Shown here piece after piece: positions 1 through 10,871 of a stretch of 64,000 nt of DNA; the first letter of the stretch is position 1, and the number at the start of each line of letters is the position of its first letter. The notes under the pieces are model-generated. The model had not been told where the DNA came from, did not search any database, and saw only the letters and a program-made list of their open reading frames with translations. A program made the translations under genes and the position numbers. This stretch comes from Sordariomycetes sp. S80-01Y (Eukaryota; Ascomycota; Sordariomycetes), in the NCBI GenBank assembly GCA_037042185.1, contig JAXQJY010000031.1, positions 682,001 through 746,000 on the forward strand, in the 5' to 3' direction.

Positions 1-1869
1 GGCGGCGGATAAACGATCCTCGTTGGAAGAGGACGACATATCCGAGGCGTTGGTCGGGGGCGAGGAAGCCAGTGGCGATGACTTGGTCGGCGACGTGTTC
101 TTATTGTTGTAGCGCGAGTAGTCGCGCGGGGGCTGTGGCTTCATCTCCGGCCGCTTCCTCTGAGGTGCTGGAGCGGGCTTCTCCATCTTGTTGCGTTTCG
201 CCAAGGGAGCCCCAGAACTAGAACTCGAATCATCGCCGTCATCCTCCGCCGGCAGCGGTCGCTTAGCAGGCTTTGCAGCAGGCTTCGTAGTTGCCTTGGA
301 AGCGGAAGCAGAAGTGGAAGAAGGAGCCTTGGCCTTCGTCGCAGGTTTCTCCGCGGGCTTCTCAACGGGCTTTGTGACCGGCTTGGGCTTGGGGGCGGCT
401 GGAGCGGGCGCCTCGTCTCCGGAAGAATCTGAGTTCTCGACGATTTCGGCGGACAGGACTTTCTTGCCATTTGACGGAGCAGCCTTGGGCTTGCTGGGTG
501 ATGTCTTGGGAGTGGCAGCTTTGGTCGTGGTGGTACTCTTGGTCTTGCCTAGCAGGCGTTTGACCTGAGCCTCTTTCCCGTTGGGCTTCTTGCCTTTGGT
601 CGATCCGACTCGAGCCATGCTCTCTCCGCCCTTCGAACGGTCGCTAGCAGTGTCGTCGTTATCTTTGGAGGAGTTGGAGTTCTCGTCCGTTCGATTGGCA
701 GCAATCTTTCCAAGCTTGGCAGGGGCCGCAGCAGGACCCTCTGCAATACGCTTCTGCACCTTGCTCAGACTGGCACCCTTGCCTTGACCACGCTCGTTCT
801 TGGGTACGAGCTTCTCCCAGATGGGATCCGAAGGAGAGATCCTAGCCTTATCGAACTTCTTGGGCGCGGCGTTGATGACAGCCTGCCGATCGTCCTCATC
901 GTAGTCATAGTTCCAGACATCAAGCTCCTGCCATGCCTTGTCCCTCAGCTCCCACTTGCCGGACTTCTGGTCCGCGACCTTCTCCAAGGCCTTGTTGAAA
1001 TCCTCAGGCCGGCCTTGCCACTTGTTTCGGAGATGATCGGTACTCTGGGGCTTGACGGCGAGCTCATGAACGAGCGGGGCGCGGTCGAGCTTCGCCTGGT
1101 CGGCCAAGCTCCCGTTGGAGGGATTAGGCGACTTGTTGTGGCTAGGCGAGGCGATGGGCTTGAGAGCAGGCGAAGCCGAGAGACCGCGAGCAGCCGTCTT
1201 CTTCAGGTCGTCACGGTGCGACTTGGTGGCGGGCTTCTTGAGGAAGGCATTCTTCTCATCGGTGTCACGGCTGGATGCAGAAGAGCTCTTCTTGGCTGGA
1301 ACGTTCTCGATGCGGGGCTTTGGTTTGTTGGGTTTGAGACCGTTAAGGTACTTGGGGTTGGTGAATAGATTTCCCATCGTCGGAACTGGTGTGGCTTCTC
1401 TGATATTCTTGAAAGGTTGTGTCAAGAAGAGGTCGTAAGGGAGTTCGTCTTCGGTCGATGATGGAGATGGAGGAGGGATCCGGTGCGATTCGCTGCCATA
1501 ATGAAAAGTCTGGTGCAGAAGGTCAATGACTATTCTTCAATTGTTCCGAAAGCTTGAATGGAAAAATTGTGAGTGACCAGATCGCCTTGCCTTAGCAGTT
1601 GCTGAGGTGAGTTTGAAGTAAACTCCAGGTCAACCTGCACCAGTCGAGGGATTCGCCAACGTCCCAATCACCTAGGCAAGCTATGCACAGAGAAAACTTA
1701 CTGGATTGGCCCCGAGGGCCAGTGTGATATCTCCACCTTGTTGGTGACATCGGATCATACCCTCAATAACATCGTCACTGAGGTCGAGGGTGAAGGCCTG
1801 CTGGGTCTTGGGTTCCGGGTCAGGAACGCCCAGCAGGACTCCAGCCTCTGGAATCTTGAGGGAATTCAT
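1..1869 (-). CDS. RNA polymerase II elongation factor ELL (3' end beyond the window)
   Basis: ELL proteins stimulate Pol II elongation in the nucleus. Exon 1 is 1869-1702: residues DLSDDVIEGMI and DITLALGANP match the start of fungal ELL proteins. A GTAAGT donor at 1701 and a CAG acceptor at 1512-1510 give a 192 bp intron. Exon 2 runs from 1509 off the left edge and continues in frame with TFHYGSESHRI and DELPYDLFLTQPF. The conserved ELL core follows: LVHELAVKPQSTDHL, then ELDVWNYDYDEDDRQ and ISPSDPIWEKLVPK. After that comes a long low-complexity tail rich in Lys, Pro, Ala and Ser with acidic Ser clusters, typical of the family and likely disordered. The occludin-like C-terminus is not reached. 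The ATG at 1869 is the first in frame after an upstream stop. Family assignment rests on recalled conserved blocks. Confidence 0.85.
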
Positions 1870-4800
1870 ATTGAGCGTGTAGCTCGATGCTTCGATCGAA
1901 CCGATAGCAGTGAGGACAAAGTGTTGTTATCCAAAATGTTGAGACTGCGTAGAACGTTTCCGTGGAAATAGAGTTCGGAGGTTTGAGTGGCGGAGCGGGA
2001 AGTCGAGGAAGCAACCAAGCTCAGCAGTGAGTCTTAGAGGAAGCACAAAGGATATAGTTCAATAGAGATATCGTCACATTGTCATCGGCCGTGATCAAGT
2101 TCGTTCGTGGGTGGTTCGTCTTCGCTGGGAGCAAGGCGGAGAGCGGACGTGGACGTCTGTGGAAGGGCTGGAGGGCAGGCAGCCCAGCAGTTGGCTGGGC
2201 CGCTGACACTGGCGGGTGTGACAATGGGAGGCGATTCAATGCCGTTGCAGAGGACAATGAAAGACAATCAAGATGTTTGACTGTCGAGAAAGCACAATGA
2301 TCGCGGCAGCGGTAGCAATACAATGATGGTGATGGTGAAGTGAAGGAGGAAGGAAGCTGGGAAGTCTCTCATGACGACTCGAGACTAGAGAGGAACGACG
2401 CTGGGCCTGGAAAGTCCCGGGGCTGCGCCTGCCATCTTCCCACTCGGTGGACACACGCCTGACGGGCTAAGCGGGAGGAGGAGCGGGTGGGTCGCGTGTC
2501 AGGGAGTGAATCTATCACACCGCCCCAGCGCGCTCCAGCGGGGGATGCACTGTAACTCGCCTGGAAATAGCGACTACAGAGGGAAGAGCGCCCTAATCGA
2601 CTGTCACATTCCTCCTATCAATGGGACGGGCCGGGCTGGAGAGGGGGGTGATGTTATGACCAGGCACAGCGCTGCACAGCGCAGCGAACAACTGCTGGCT
2701 TTCTTAAGCGGCATCATTGGAGCGACAACACGATGACTGGCTTGGCCGTGGCTGACCAGCGCAGCGGCGACACCGCAACGTCGCTTGCCCTCTCTTACTA
2801 GCAGAGGCTTATCGGGCTGAGGTTCTAACTGTATTTCTCGGTGAGGAAGGCTGCCAGGACCAGCTGTAAGGTAGTCCCCGTCATCGCCTCGCGTTGCCTC
2901 ATCAGAGACACGCAGATGACGGTCTCGCGGAGCGATTTGGCCGTTTCCGTGTGTACGCCAGAGACCTGAGGTTGCGTTGCAGTTGCGGCACCACACGAGT
3001 CCCCACGAGACCGCCTTGCCTGACCTCGTTTGTAATACCAGCTGCTGCTTTGGGCACGGCGATGTGGACGGAACTTGGCTTTGGGCACATCTGGCCGATC
3101 TGCCTTTCTGATGCTGAAGATTTCGGTCTTTGCAAGACTCGCGGCTGGTAATGTCCGCGTCGCAAGCACGGCCCTCGGGCTGTCGCTGACGGGTGCGGGC
3201 AGCCGTCGAGATGAAGATGGAGCTTGTCGATCCAGGGCATCCCTTCATCAATGGAGCAAAATGTGCGGGTGATTCATGATCATTCGAGAAGGGGAAAATG
3301 GGATGGGATGAAGAGACAAAGGACGAGACATTCATCAAGGCGCTTTCGCTCGCAGCGGATCTCGAGTCAGCCAAAAGCAGATCTCCCAGCTTGCACATCA
3401 TTGTCAATCACTCGGCTGCGGAAGCGACTGGTGGGGGGGAGTTGAGGATCGATCTCCTCCCAGACACCCTCAAGCCTCAGATGTACCCATGAGGTGCTGA
3501 TCGACGATACCAAGAAACGGGATGTCCTCTAATTCTCCCTCAGTTTCAAGCGCACACCAACGCTTCGCAGATTGGGATTTCCTCAAAGTTCTCGAGGCAG
3601 GCAGGCCTCTTTCTGAAATTTGAGGCCCAGGCATATGAGCCCCTCGCGTCTGAGCAATTTACGCCAATGGCCTACCGTAGCTACACCGACTGACCTCGGG
3701 CTAACACGCCTGACGTTGCCTCATCGCCTCATCACCCCTCAAGCACCGAGAGCTCAGCTGTACGCGTACGCCGTTCAACATTAAGCTTACGCTGACCCAA
3801 GTTTTTATCTTCGATTTCGCTGCCGAAACCCCAAACGATTTGGTCTCACTCGAGTCTCGGTTGCTAATTGATGGTCGGCAAAGCCAGACTGTCGGACAGC
3901 GGACGACCGCTGAAGTCAAATGACTGGCGGGATGGGAGGGGTGTGCCTTGCGACAAATCAAGGCAGGCTACCTGCTTGGCGCGCATGGTCGCTTGTCGCA
4001 AACCACGTTTGCCCCGTTTAAAGGCCCTTGGCTACGGTGCTGCTGGAATGCATTCCGGGGTCTCCCAAGTTGCTTCCGCCATCACCACTCATTCGCTCTG
4101 ATGATGGCCAGGGCCTCGAGCAGAAGCAATTCGAGGAGTCTATGACGGCCGTTGGTGCGTGGTCGTGTCAGCACGAAACGAATGGAAATCCTTGGAGCTC
4201 CATGCATGGGAGATCAGTCATGACCCTGTTGGCAGCTCGTGTCAGGTCAGGTCCCGGAAACATCTGGTGCCAGCAGCCACCCAGGCTCGCCAGGCCCCAA
4301 GACCCTGATGGCATCTCCAGCGCCAGGGAGGTCTGACGCAGCTGCCGCGGACACCGCCCCCAACGATGCTGCAACTTCATCCATTGACGCGGCGCCGCAT
4401 TTGCCTCACTGCGAAGCCTTGCCACCCAGATAACGTCAAAACCACATGTGCAGCCCTTTGAAACAGACACCGAACAAGTCATCTGGCGATGCTCAGCCTG
4501 GGAGCTGAGTTTGCTGATCTTTGGCTGACTCCACGGAGATGCGAGACTATCGCCAAAGTCTCGTGTTGGTGCCTCAAAATAGCCATGAACGCTACGATTG
4601 CTGTGGCAGAGTGACACGAGCAGCATCATGATCGTTGCCCAAGCTGCAGCCCCAAGTGCCATCCCCTCAGTCTGGAAATGCTCCCTGGCTTTTGTCAGCA
4701 CAGGTACTTGTATCCCCGATCTATCTGCTGTAGAACACCCGCCACTGTCTCAAACAATTGAAACCCCCCGACCAACCATGGAAATGATTACTGGCCAACC

Positions 4801-4957
4801 ATGGCCTGCCTTGCGCGACACACCAGAGGGCACAGTCATTCTTTGGGTAGCCCGGCAGACGAGGCTCACCACTCGTGTTTGAGAGCTGCAAATGCCGGAG
4901 TTGAAGGATGACTTCACTGCGGCGAGGGCGGCACCTTGGTGCTAACGGCTTCCATCA
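1870..4957. other. intergenic, ELL upstream region, no supported gene
   Basis: About 3.1 kb upstream of ELL. Open frames occur on both strands (the longest about 800 bp, minus strand, 2604-3407) but their translations are rich in Ser, Arg and Pro, lack family motifs and do not chain through splice sites. I see nothing I can name beyond the presumed ELL promoter and 5' UTR next to 1870. Confidence 0.5.
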
Positions 4958-5861
4958 TCAGAAGGATTCGGGGTCCGTGTGCGCGAGGGGAAGTGGGATG
5001 GATGCGCTGCCTCGGACCCTTCCGCGCCACAGCACAGACTGATGGCGGAACGTGGATGGATTCGTGCGACGTCTTCGACGGGCTCTGTTACCGAAGCCTG
5101 TACCACCGCACTTCAAGCCTGCGATCGAACTGTAAGACCAATACTCCCACACGGCTGCCTTGGCTGTTCTCAATGGCGAGGGCCAGTCCATCACGATTGC
5201 TCCTCGGCTTTCCCCCGCGACATTCGGTCCTGTGGGAGCTATCGCGGTGCGTTCCTCCGGTCCCGAGGCCGTTCCTTGGCTTGGTAATGCACCCTCGGGC
5301 GGCAACGTAGCGCACCGGATGCTCGGGCTCGCGGCTCCCCTGCCACTTACTACGGACATTGGTGCCGGCGAGCTCCAGTTTACTTGGCTTTTCAACCTTG
5401 TCGTCCGACACCAAAGCGACATCCAAAGCATTTGGACGCAGCAACGTAAGCTGCCGTGGGGAGTACACAGAGACGTGTGGTGTGTCCATGATCGTCTCAA
5501 CCCAAAGCTGGATTCCGTCACCCGGATAGGCCCGCTGCAAGTTGTCTAAATCAGGCAAAGCGTCATGCATACGCTGGTGTGCTCCCTCGCATCCGCGCAG
5601 TGGCTGTCCGCCATTCGGCCGGCCACGTCCCTCGAAACGACGCCCTTCAGAACAACGAGACCGAGGGTCTGGGCCGCAGGTTCGGCTCGCAGCACAAGCA
5701 CCCCCTCGAGCTGGGATTTTGTAGAGCTCGTAGAGTTGGGATTCATAAACAATGTAGTCCATGACGAGATGAGAGCGTGCCAAGGACCCTGAAGGAATCA
5801 GACACAGACTCACGTTCCTGCTTCCAACGACGATCTCCTGCAGGACACCTCTTCCATCCAT
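4958..5861 (-). CDS. candidate four-exon gene of unknown family
   Basis: Not recognised. On the minus strand an ATG at 5861 opens a chain of in-frame exons with strong splice sites. Exon 1 is 5861-5814 (donor GTGAGT). Exon 2 is 5710-5573 (acceptor CCCAG, donor GTATGC); it includes LEGVLVLRAEPAAQTLGLVV. Exon 3 is 5534-5351 (acceptor TTGCAG, donor GTAAGT); it includes IQLWVETIMDTPHVSVYSP and ALDVALVSDDKVEKPSKLEL. A last exon from a CCACAG acceptor near 5245 can continue in frame to a TGA at 4958; its start is uncertain and its tail is basic (an RRRRR run). The middle intron is only 38 bp. The interior reads like folded protein, the last exon less so. It lies alone between ELL and the dynein light chain. 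It could also be a decayed gene or chance. Confidence 0.33.
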
Positions 5862-7087
5862 CACGTTCCCTCGTGCGGCCCTCCTCTTCCGGAAAAGTAC
5901 TCACACGCGCGCCGCGCACCTCGCGACCGTAAAGGCAGCCGCACAGGAAACCCAACCCACCACCAGTCGCTACATGTAGATTCGAGCGCAAGCAGCGCTG
6001 CAGCGGTCGCTCTGCCAGCAAGGAGGCAAGAAGCCCAGCCCAGGCCAGCCCCACTGGCGGGCTTCTGGGCGTTGGACTAGACGTCCGCCCTGCAAGCCAC
6101 GTCCCACGCCGTCTTTCTCGTCGCCAACGCGCGGAACCATTGAACGGTGAGCTTGGAGCGGAGGGTCCTTGGACCCCTCTTTTAGACGACGACGTGATTC
6201 CCGGTGATTGCTCGTGCGGTGGCCGAGGTTGGAAGAGCCAAGCTGGGAAGGGAAGTTGAATGGGACGCAGGACGGGATGGACCTTGATCTGCATGTGAGC
6301 CTGGGAGAGCTACCGTGGCAAGCATGGGCAGACGCCGATTCGGCGGCCTTGCACCCGCTGCGAGGAACCACGGATAGAAGATCAAACGTTTCTTCGAGTG
6401 CAACTGAATGGGCCTGCAGGGCAGTCATCGCACAGCCAGACGATTTAGACTTCCAGCAACGCCGAGACCACCCAGGGCCTTTCCTACCATGCCCAATCCA
6501 GACTAGTCATCAGTAGCCACAAGCTCTCCAATCCGCTCGTCCACGCCCCTCCACCTCAGCCGCGGGGCGGGGTCGCACCCGACCTTTGACGTTAATCTGG
6601 GGTAGCCACAGGTTGCCACGAGACGGGAAAGATGGCATTTAATATCGCATATGGAACAAGACTCTCCGTGCTGCGAGCCATTCGCCGCCCACGACGGGAG
6701 GAGATGCGGAGCTACATACGGGGGAGTGCTGCGCTGTGCTTTGCTGGGGACGGTGCGGGTTCTGCTCCGGTAGGCGGTTGCTTGGGTAAGTAGGCGCGAG
6801 GGAAGAGGCGAAAATATGTCTCTGCCCTGTCTCACAGACTTCCAGATGTGGTAGCACATTCTCGGCGACGCTGGCTGAAGCTTGGGATGTCTGAGTTGGG
6901 GAAGGGCACTCGCGGGTTCCTGAGACATGCTCATCCCACCACACACAGCGGATCGACGATAGCCAGCTGCAGATTCTGCAAGTTACGCTGGGCATGGATC
7001 GAAAGAGCTGGAGCTTCCAGTCGGGATGCATGAGTCGCGATGGCTGCCCGACAACCCGTCCAAAATGGGCGTCTGTCAGCATCGCTT

Positions 7088-7112
7088 CTGGCTGGCTGGC
7101 TGGCTGGCTGGC
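7088..7112. repeat. (CTGG)n microsatellite
   Basis: About six tandem CTGG units in an intergenic region, read directly from the sequence. Confidence 0.8.
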
Positions 7113-7460
7113 TCCGATACTTGTGCGAGGGCCTGACTCGTGTCCACTTTGCCCGCCCTTTCCGCCGCTGAATGAGATCGAGGTGTAGGAAGCTATGTTG
7201 CAATTTGGTAGGTAAACTGGTGGAGTATTCAGCTAATCCCCTGGAACCCAAAAACCCCCTTTTCGGCATCCTCATCGCTCTGCATACCATGAACCGATAC
7301 ACGCATGCCCTTCGACTCTCTTGCTCTTCAGCTCCAGACGCCAGTGCCATAGCTCCGAAGAAGAGAACCCTATGCGCCAGCCTAAAATCGAGCGCCGCGC
7401 CCCGAGGCTTGCTTCATCAAATCGAAATCGGCTAATTCATGGCGTCTGTTACTTCGTGAT

Positions 7461-7478
7461 CGCTCGCTCGCTCGCTCG
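7461..7478. repeat. (CGCT)n microsatellite
   Basis: Four and a half CGCT units, 17 bp downstream (on the minus strand) of the dynein light chain stop codon. Confidence 0.8.
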
Positions 7479-7494
7479 TCCGCTAGGTCATCCT

Positions 7495-8119
7495 CTATTG
7501 CGTCTTGAAAAGGAGGATTGCGCAATGTCCGAGGTAGAAGTAGATGAAGTGCTTTGTTTCTGCTACCGTCAGTCCCTAGCCCCCACTGCGTAACCCCGTT
7601 CGAAGCCAATGTTCGCTTCCGCGAGCTGGGCTTCTCTCAAGGAGAAGGAATGACTTACCGTGCGTAACGAAGCTGCCGAAGTTGCGCCCAACGATGCAGT
7701 GCCAGGTCGGCCCCTTGCGCTCATCGAACTGCCTACGTTAGCTTCATGTATCCGATCACGCCCATCATGTATGTTCGCCTCGCGTTGTTTATGGGACGCC
7801 TTCAGGGTGTTGAAGTGATGGTTAGACATACGGTCCGCTTGATGTGCTGAGCAATGTCCTTCTCAATCGTGAACTTGGCCATCGCCTCCTGAGCTGCTCC
7901 CTGTTAGCCCTCGCCCCGGGCCCCAATCCCAGGCTTCGGCTGCACTCACCAACTTCGATCGTCTCAGACTGCATATCCTCCGTCTTCTATCGTCAGCACT
8001 TGATCTTGCCCGCGAAAGCCGGAGGGTGGGGAGGTGGAAAGTACCATGTCCGCAGACTTGATCTGCGCCTCGAGCTTCTCCCCTCGGGGCGCGGGGGATT
8101 CGGGCTTTACGTCCGCCAT
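7495..8119 (-). CDS. dynein light chain (LC8/DYNLL type)
   Basis: LC8 is a small dimeric hub protein that binds the dynein intermediate chain and many other partners. Five exons: 8119-8045, 7983-7950, 7893-7832, 7728-7659 and 7559-7495. All four introns have GT..AG ends and the phases join exactly, giving 101 residues. Diagnostic blocks are [36 protein letters not shown] and [18 protein letters not shown], which is essentially the whole LC8 fold. The N-terminal extension ([20 protein letters not shown]) is common in filamentous fungi. A divergent Zn2Cys6 gene starts 649 bp away. The reading is very secure; only the role of the N-terminal extension is unknown. Confidence 0.96.
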
Positions 8120-8767
8120 GTTGTCTTCGTGTTCGGATCGCGTGCGCGTGCAGTACAATGCGTGGAATCCACAGCCTGATGTGTGCGGATCAGCTTTTGT
8201 CCTTCTCTGCTGTACCTCGGCGCGTGAGGTGACGTACAAGTTTTCGGGCGGTGTCGCGTAGCTGACTTGCTAGGCTCAGCGCGTTGGTGGATGCAAAGGT
8301 GCTGGGTATCTCGTCGGTGCGAGAGGGAGCAGTGGTTCGAAGCTCGCGGAGGAGGAGGGGCGGGTTGAAGCTGTTTGGCGTCGTGTTGTTGATGCGCGAG
8401 CGCTGGTCGGAAGATGTTTGTTGGTGCCCGGTTGGTGGGGAGCTGAGGCAGGTACAGCACAGGGGTGTCGTGCACGGGCCACCAGTTGGAAAAGGGGCTC
8501 GCGGGGGTCAATAAGCCTTAAATCGAGGTATCTTCTGAAAGGCAAGCCTCTAGATAACATCATCTTGAGAATTATGTGAACATTGAGAAATCGCTATGAA
8601 TTTGATCAAGCATTATACACATACATGATCCACGTTGATCAGGACTAGCTGTAGATACGCGGCTTATATAGCCCCGTCAAGCTCGTACGCGGTTGGCTCC
8701 AGCGTCTGATCTCACTCTCATCCTGCAACTTTCAGTCTCATACACAAACAAGAACCTTCGCAAAATC

Positions 8768-10690
8768 ATGTCCGAATCAACTCGACCGAACAATCGGCGC
8801 AAACTCCGCAAAGGGACCCTGAGCTGTTGGGCCTGCAAGCGACGCAAGGTCCGTTGCGTCTTCACTCCATCGCACACTGTCTGTGACGGCTGCCGACGGC
8901 GCCATAAGCAATGCATCCTACAGGATGTTCCAGACCCAGGGGAACCGGCTGGTGAGGGTAAGGGCACCTTCGATGAGCGGCTTGCTCGTCTCGAAACTGC
9001 CACTTATGGGATCAGCGTGCACCCTCCCGAGGATAGGATTGACACCCTGTACCAACAACGGAGACGACATGATTCGATGTCCAGCCCTCGTATGGCAATT
9101 GGATCAAACGAGTCTCGTACGAGATCTATGAGACAAGCCCTGCTCTCCGTCTGGCCGGGCGAACATGTGATGGGCATCATCCAAGACACGCCACTCAGCC
9201 GCTCCACCATCGCCTTCAAAGACATCACGAGACAAACCCGAGCTCTGTCAAGAGTCATACCTCACGAGGGCACTCCAGCTGCTGAAGTTGCCTTTCAGCT
9301 GCTTTGTTTTGCAAATCTCGTGCGGACTGCCCCAGACAGAGACAAGAAGAAACTAGCCGAAGCGGGCATTGCATGTTGTGTGTGGGCAACGGATGTGGTA
9401 GATATGGTTAACCGGGCTTTCCTCAGTGACCACACCTCGGTGTCTACCAATGAAGGTCTTGAGTGTCTGCTGATGGAGGTCGCCTTCCACAACAGCACAG
9501 GAGACTTGGAAAAAGCCTTTGTCACTACCAGGAGGGCACTGTCCATTGCACAGCTAAAAGATCTTCATCGCGGGCCCGACCATACCGTGACGGAGTCCTG
9601 CAAAGACAACTTGGCATTAGGTCGCTTTCTATGGTTTCGAATTGTTCAATTCGACAGCTACCTATCGATGGTGCTTGGCGTTCCTTCTGGAATACCAGAT
9701 GAACACCGCGCCAACGCTAGTGCACCAGAGTCTGGCGGCTTAGCGACTCAATTTAATCATGTTATATGCTCTGTGGGTTCACTCATTCTCAAAAGGCAGA
9801 GTATACTTCTCGATACTGCGTTGTCAGACACAAGTGAGATTGATCAGAAACTCCGCGAAGCAGCCTCAATGATGCCACCTCGCTGGTGGCTCATGCCACA
9901 GTTGCAGTCCCTGAGCAGCCAAGATGATGCTGAGGGTCTTGAGTCCGGTCTTCGCCAAATGATGTCGCAGTTGGCGTACTATCATCTTGTGGTGAACTTG
10001 CATCTGCCGCACCTTGTTGCTGCGGACTGCAACGACGCCTGTCGCACCGGCACGGCCGCTAGTGTTGATGCCAGTCGACAAGTACTGGCTAGAGTCATTG
10101 CATGCCATGAGATCCCACATGTTGCTTCATATTGCCGTGGTATCGACTATCTCGCACTGACGGCTAGCACGGCCCTATGCGTCTCTCGCGCTCGCAACAT
10201 TTGTGGCGGCCTCGTGTCCCAGAGCCAATCAGACCGTGGCTTGCTCGAATCTGTCAGTACTATTATGCGCAAGGCGAGGCAAATGGGAGAGGATAAGATT
10301 GCAGTAGAAGTGGACTACGCACTAAATCAGCTTCTTCATATTGACGATGACTCAAGAACGGGTACCCCATGGAGTGTTGAATTGCAACCTGCCACGAACC
10401 GGGAGAAACCTGGCTACCATACCGTAGTCAGCGACAATTGGAAGCAAGTTCAGGTGTCGTTGCCACATTCACTTATTATACGGTTTCGGTCAGAGGTGTC
10501 GGAAGCATCGGCGCCCGGAACTCTGCACCGCGATCCCCAGCCTACAGGTGGTTTGAGTCTATCGGCGCAGCAGGACCCTGTCTGGTTGACGCAAAACTCG
10601 GAAGAACCCTTCCTTGAATATTTGTCACCTCTTTTATCCGGTGATCAGATCCATGGCCTTCCTTGGGAATTGGGCGATGGACAGGACTAA
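8768..10690 (+). CDS. Zn2Cys6 (Gal4-type) transcription factor
   Basis: Single open exon of 640 residues from the ATG at 8768; the frame is open a little further upstream but without another ATG. The N-terminus is basic, and six cysteines at about residues 20, 23, 30, 39, 42 and 49 have the C-x2-C-x6-C-x8-C-x2-C-x6-C spacing of the fungal binuclear zinc cluster that binds CGG half-sites. The rest resembles the fungal regulator middle region: helical, with RFLWFRIVQFDSYLSMVLGVPSGIPDEH near residue 300, a position often conserved in these proteins. The acidic C-terminus could activate transcription. It reads in the same direction as the NmrA-like gene, which starts 181 bp past its stop. Local control of that gene is plausible but only inferred. 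Confidence 0.9.
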   Translation: MSESTRPNNRRKLRKGTLSCWACKRRKVRCVFTPSHTVCDGCRRRHKQCILQDVPDPGEPAGEGKGTFDERLARLETATYGISVHPPEDRIDTLYQQRRRHDSMSSPRMAIGSNESRTRSMRQALLSVWPGEHVMGIIQDTPLSRSTIAFKDITRQTRALSRVIPHEGTPAAEVAFQLLCFANLVRTAPDRDKKKLAEAGIACCVWATDVVDMVNRAFLSDHTSVSTNEGLECLLMEVAFHNSTGDLEKAFVTTRRALSIAQLKDLHRGPDHTVTESCKDNLALGRFLWFRIVQFDSYLSMVLGVPSGIPDEHRANASAPESGGLATQFNHVICSVGSLILKRQSILLDTALSDTSEIDQKLREAASMMPPRWWLMPQLQSLSSQDDAEGLESGLRQMMSQLAYYHLVVNLHLPHLVAADCNDACRTGTAASVDASRQVLARVIACHEIPHVASYCRGIDYLALTASTALCVSRARNICGGLVSQSQSDRGLLESVSTIMRKARQMGEDKIAVEVDYALNQLLHIDDDSRTGTPWSVELQPATNREKPGYHTVVSDNWKQVQVSLPHSLIIRFRSEVSEASAPGTLHRDPQPTGGLSLSAQQDPVWLTQNSEEPFLEYLSPLLSGDQIHGLPWELGDGQD

Positions 10691-10802
10691 GGGCGGGGAA
10701 AGGTGTTTCTTCCGCCGAGAGTTCGGCGGAGGAAGATGGTCCCCTCACTCTTCGGCGTCCGAGGCCGTGATGGAACAAAGTTACCTCCGGGGACTCGTTG
10801 TG

Positions 10803-10810
10803 TATAAATA
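10803..10810 (+). promoter_or_regulatory. TATA box of the NmrA-like gene
   Basis: TATAAATA lies 62 bp before the ATG at 10872 and within the 181 bp gap after the transcription-factor stop. Position and orientation suit a core promoter with a short leader. Confidence 0.5.
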
Positions 10811-10871
10811 AAGACGTAGTCTACCTTTCTCCAATACTTGTTTTCAATATCACCCAAGCAACTTCATCAAA

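Larger units (their letters stand above)
5862..7494. other. intergenic, two short microsatellites
   Basis: No supported gene. It contains a (CTGG)n tract at about 7088-7112 and a (CGCT)n tract at about 7461-7478. The second lies just past the stop codon of the dynein light chain, in its probable 3' UTR. Confidence 0.5.

Noticed and set aside
784-1368. Plus-strand open frame over the ELL gene
   Set aside because: Antisense of the Lys-rich ELL tail, where AAG codons read as CTT (Leu) on the other strand.
1860-1980. Minus-strand frame reading SELYFHGNVLRSLNIL just upstream of ELL
   Set aside because: It looks protein-like but ends in a stop overlapping the ELL start and has no start of its own; treated as ELL 5' leader.
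2604-3407. Minus-strand open frame of about 267 codons
   Set aside because: Low-complexity Ser/Arg/Pro composition, no motif, overlapping open frames in several other frames; typical of non-coding GC-rich DNA.
5743-6294. Minus-strand open frame of about 183 codons upstream of the candidate gene
   Set aside because: Arg/Pro/Ser-rich without motif and overlapping three other open frames.
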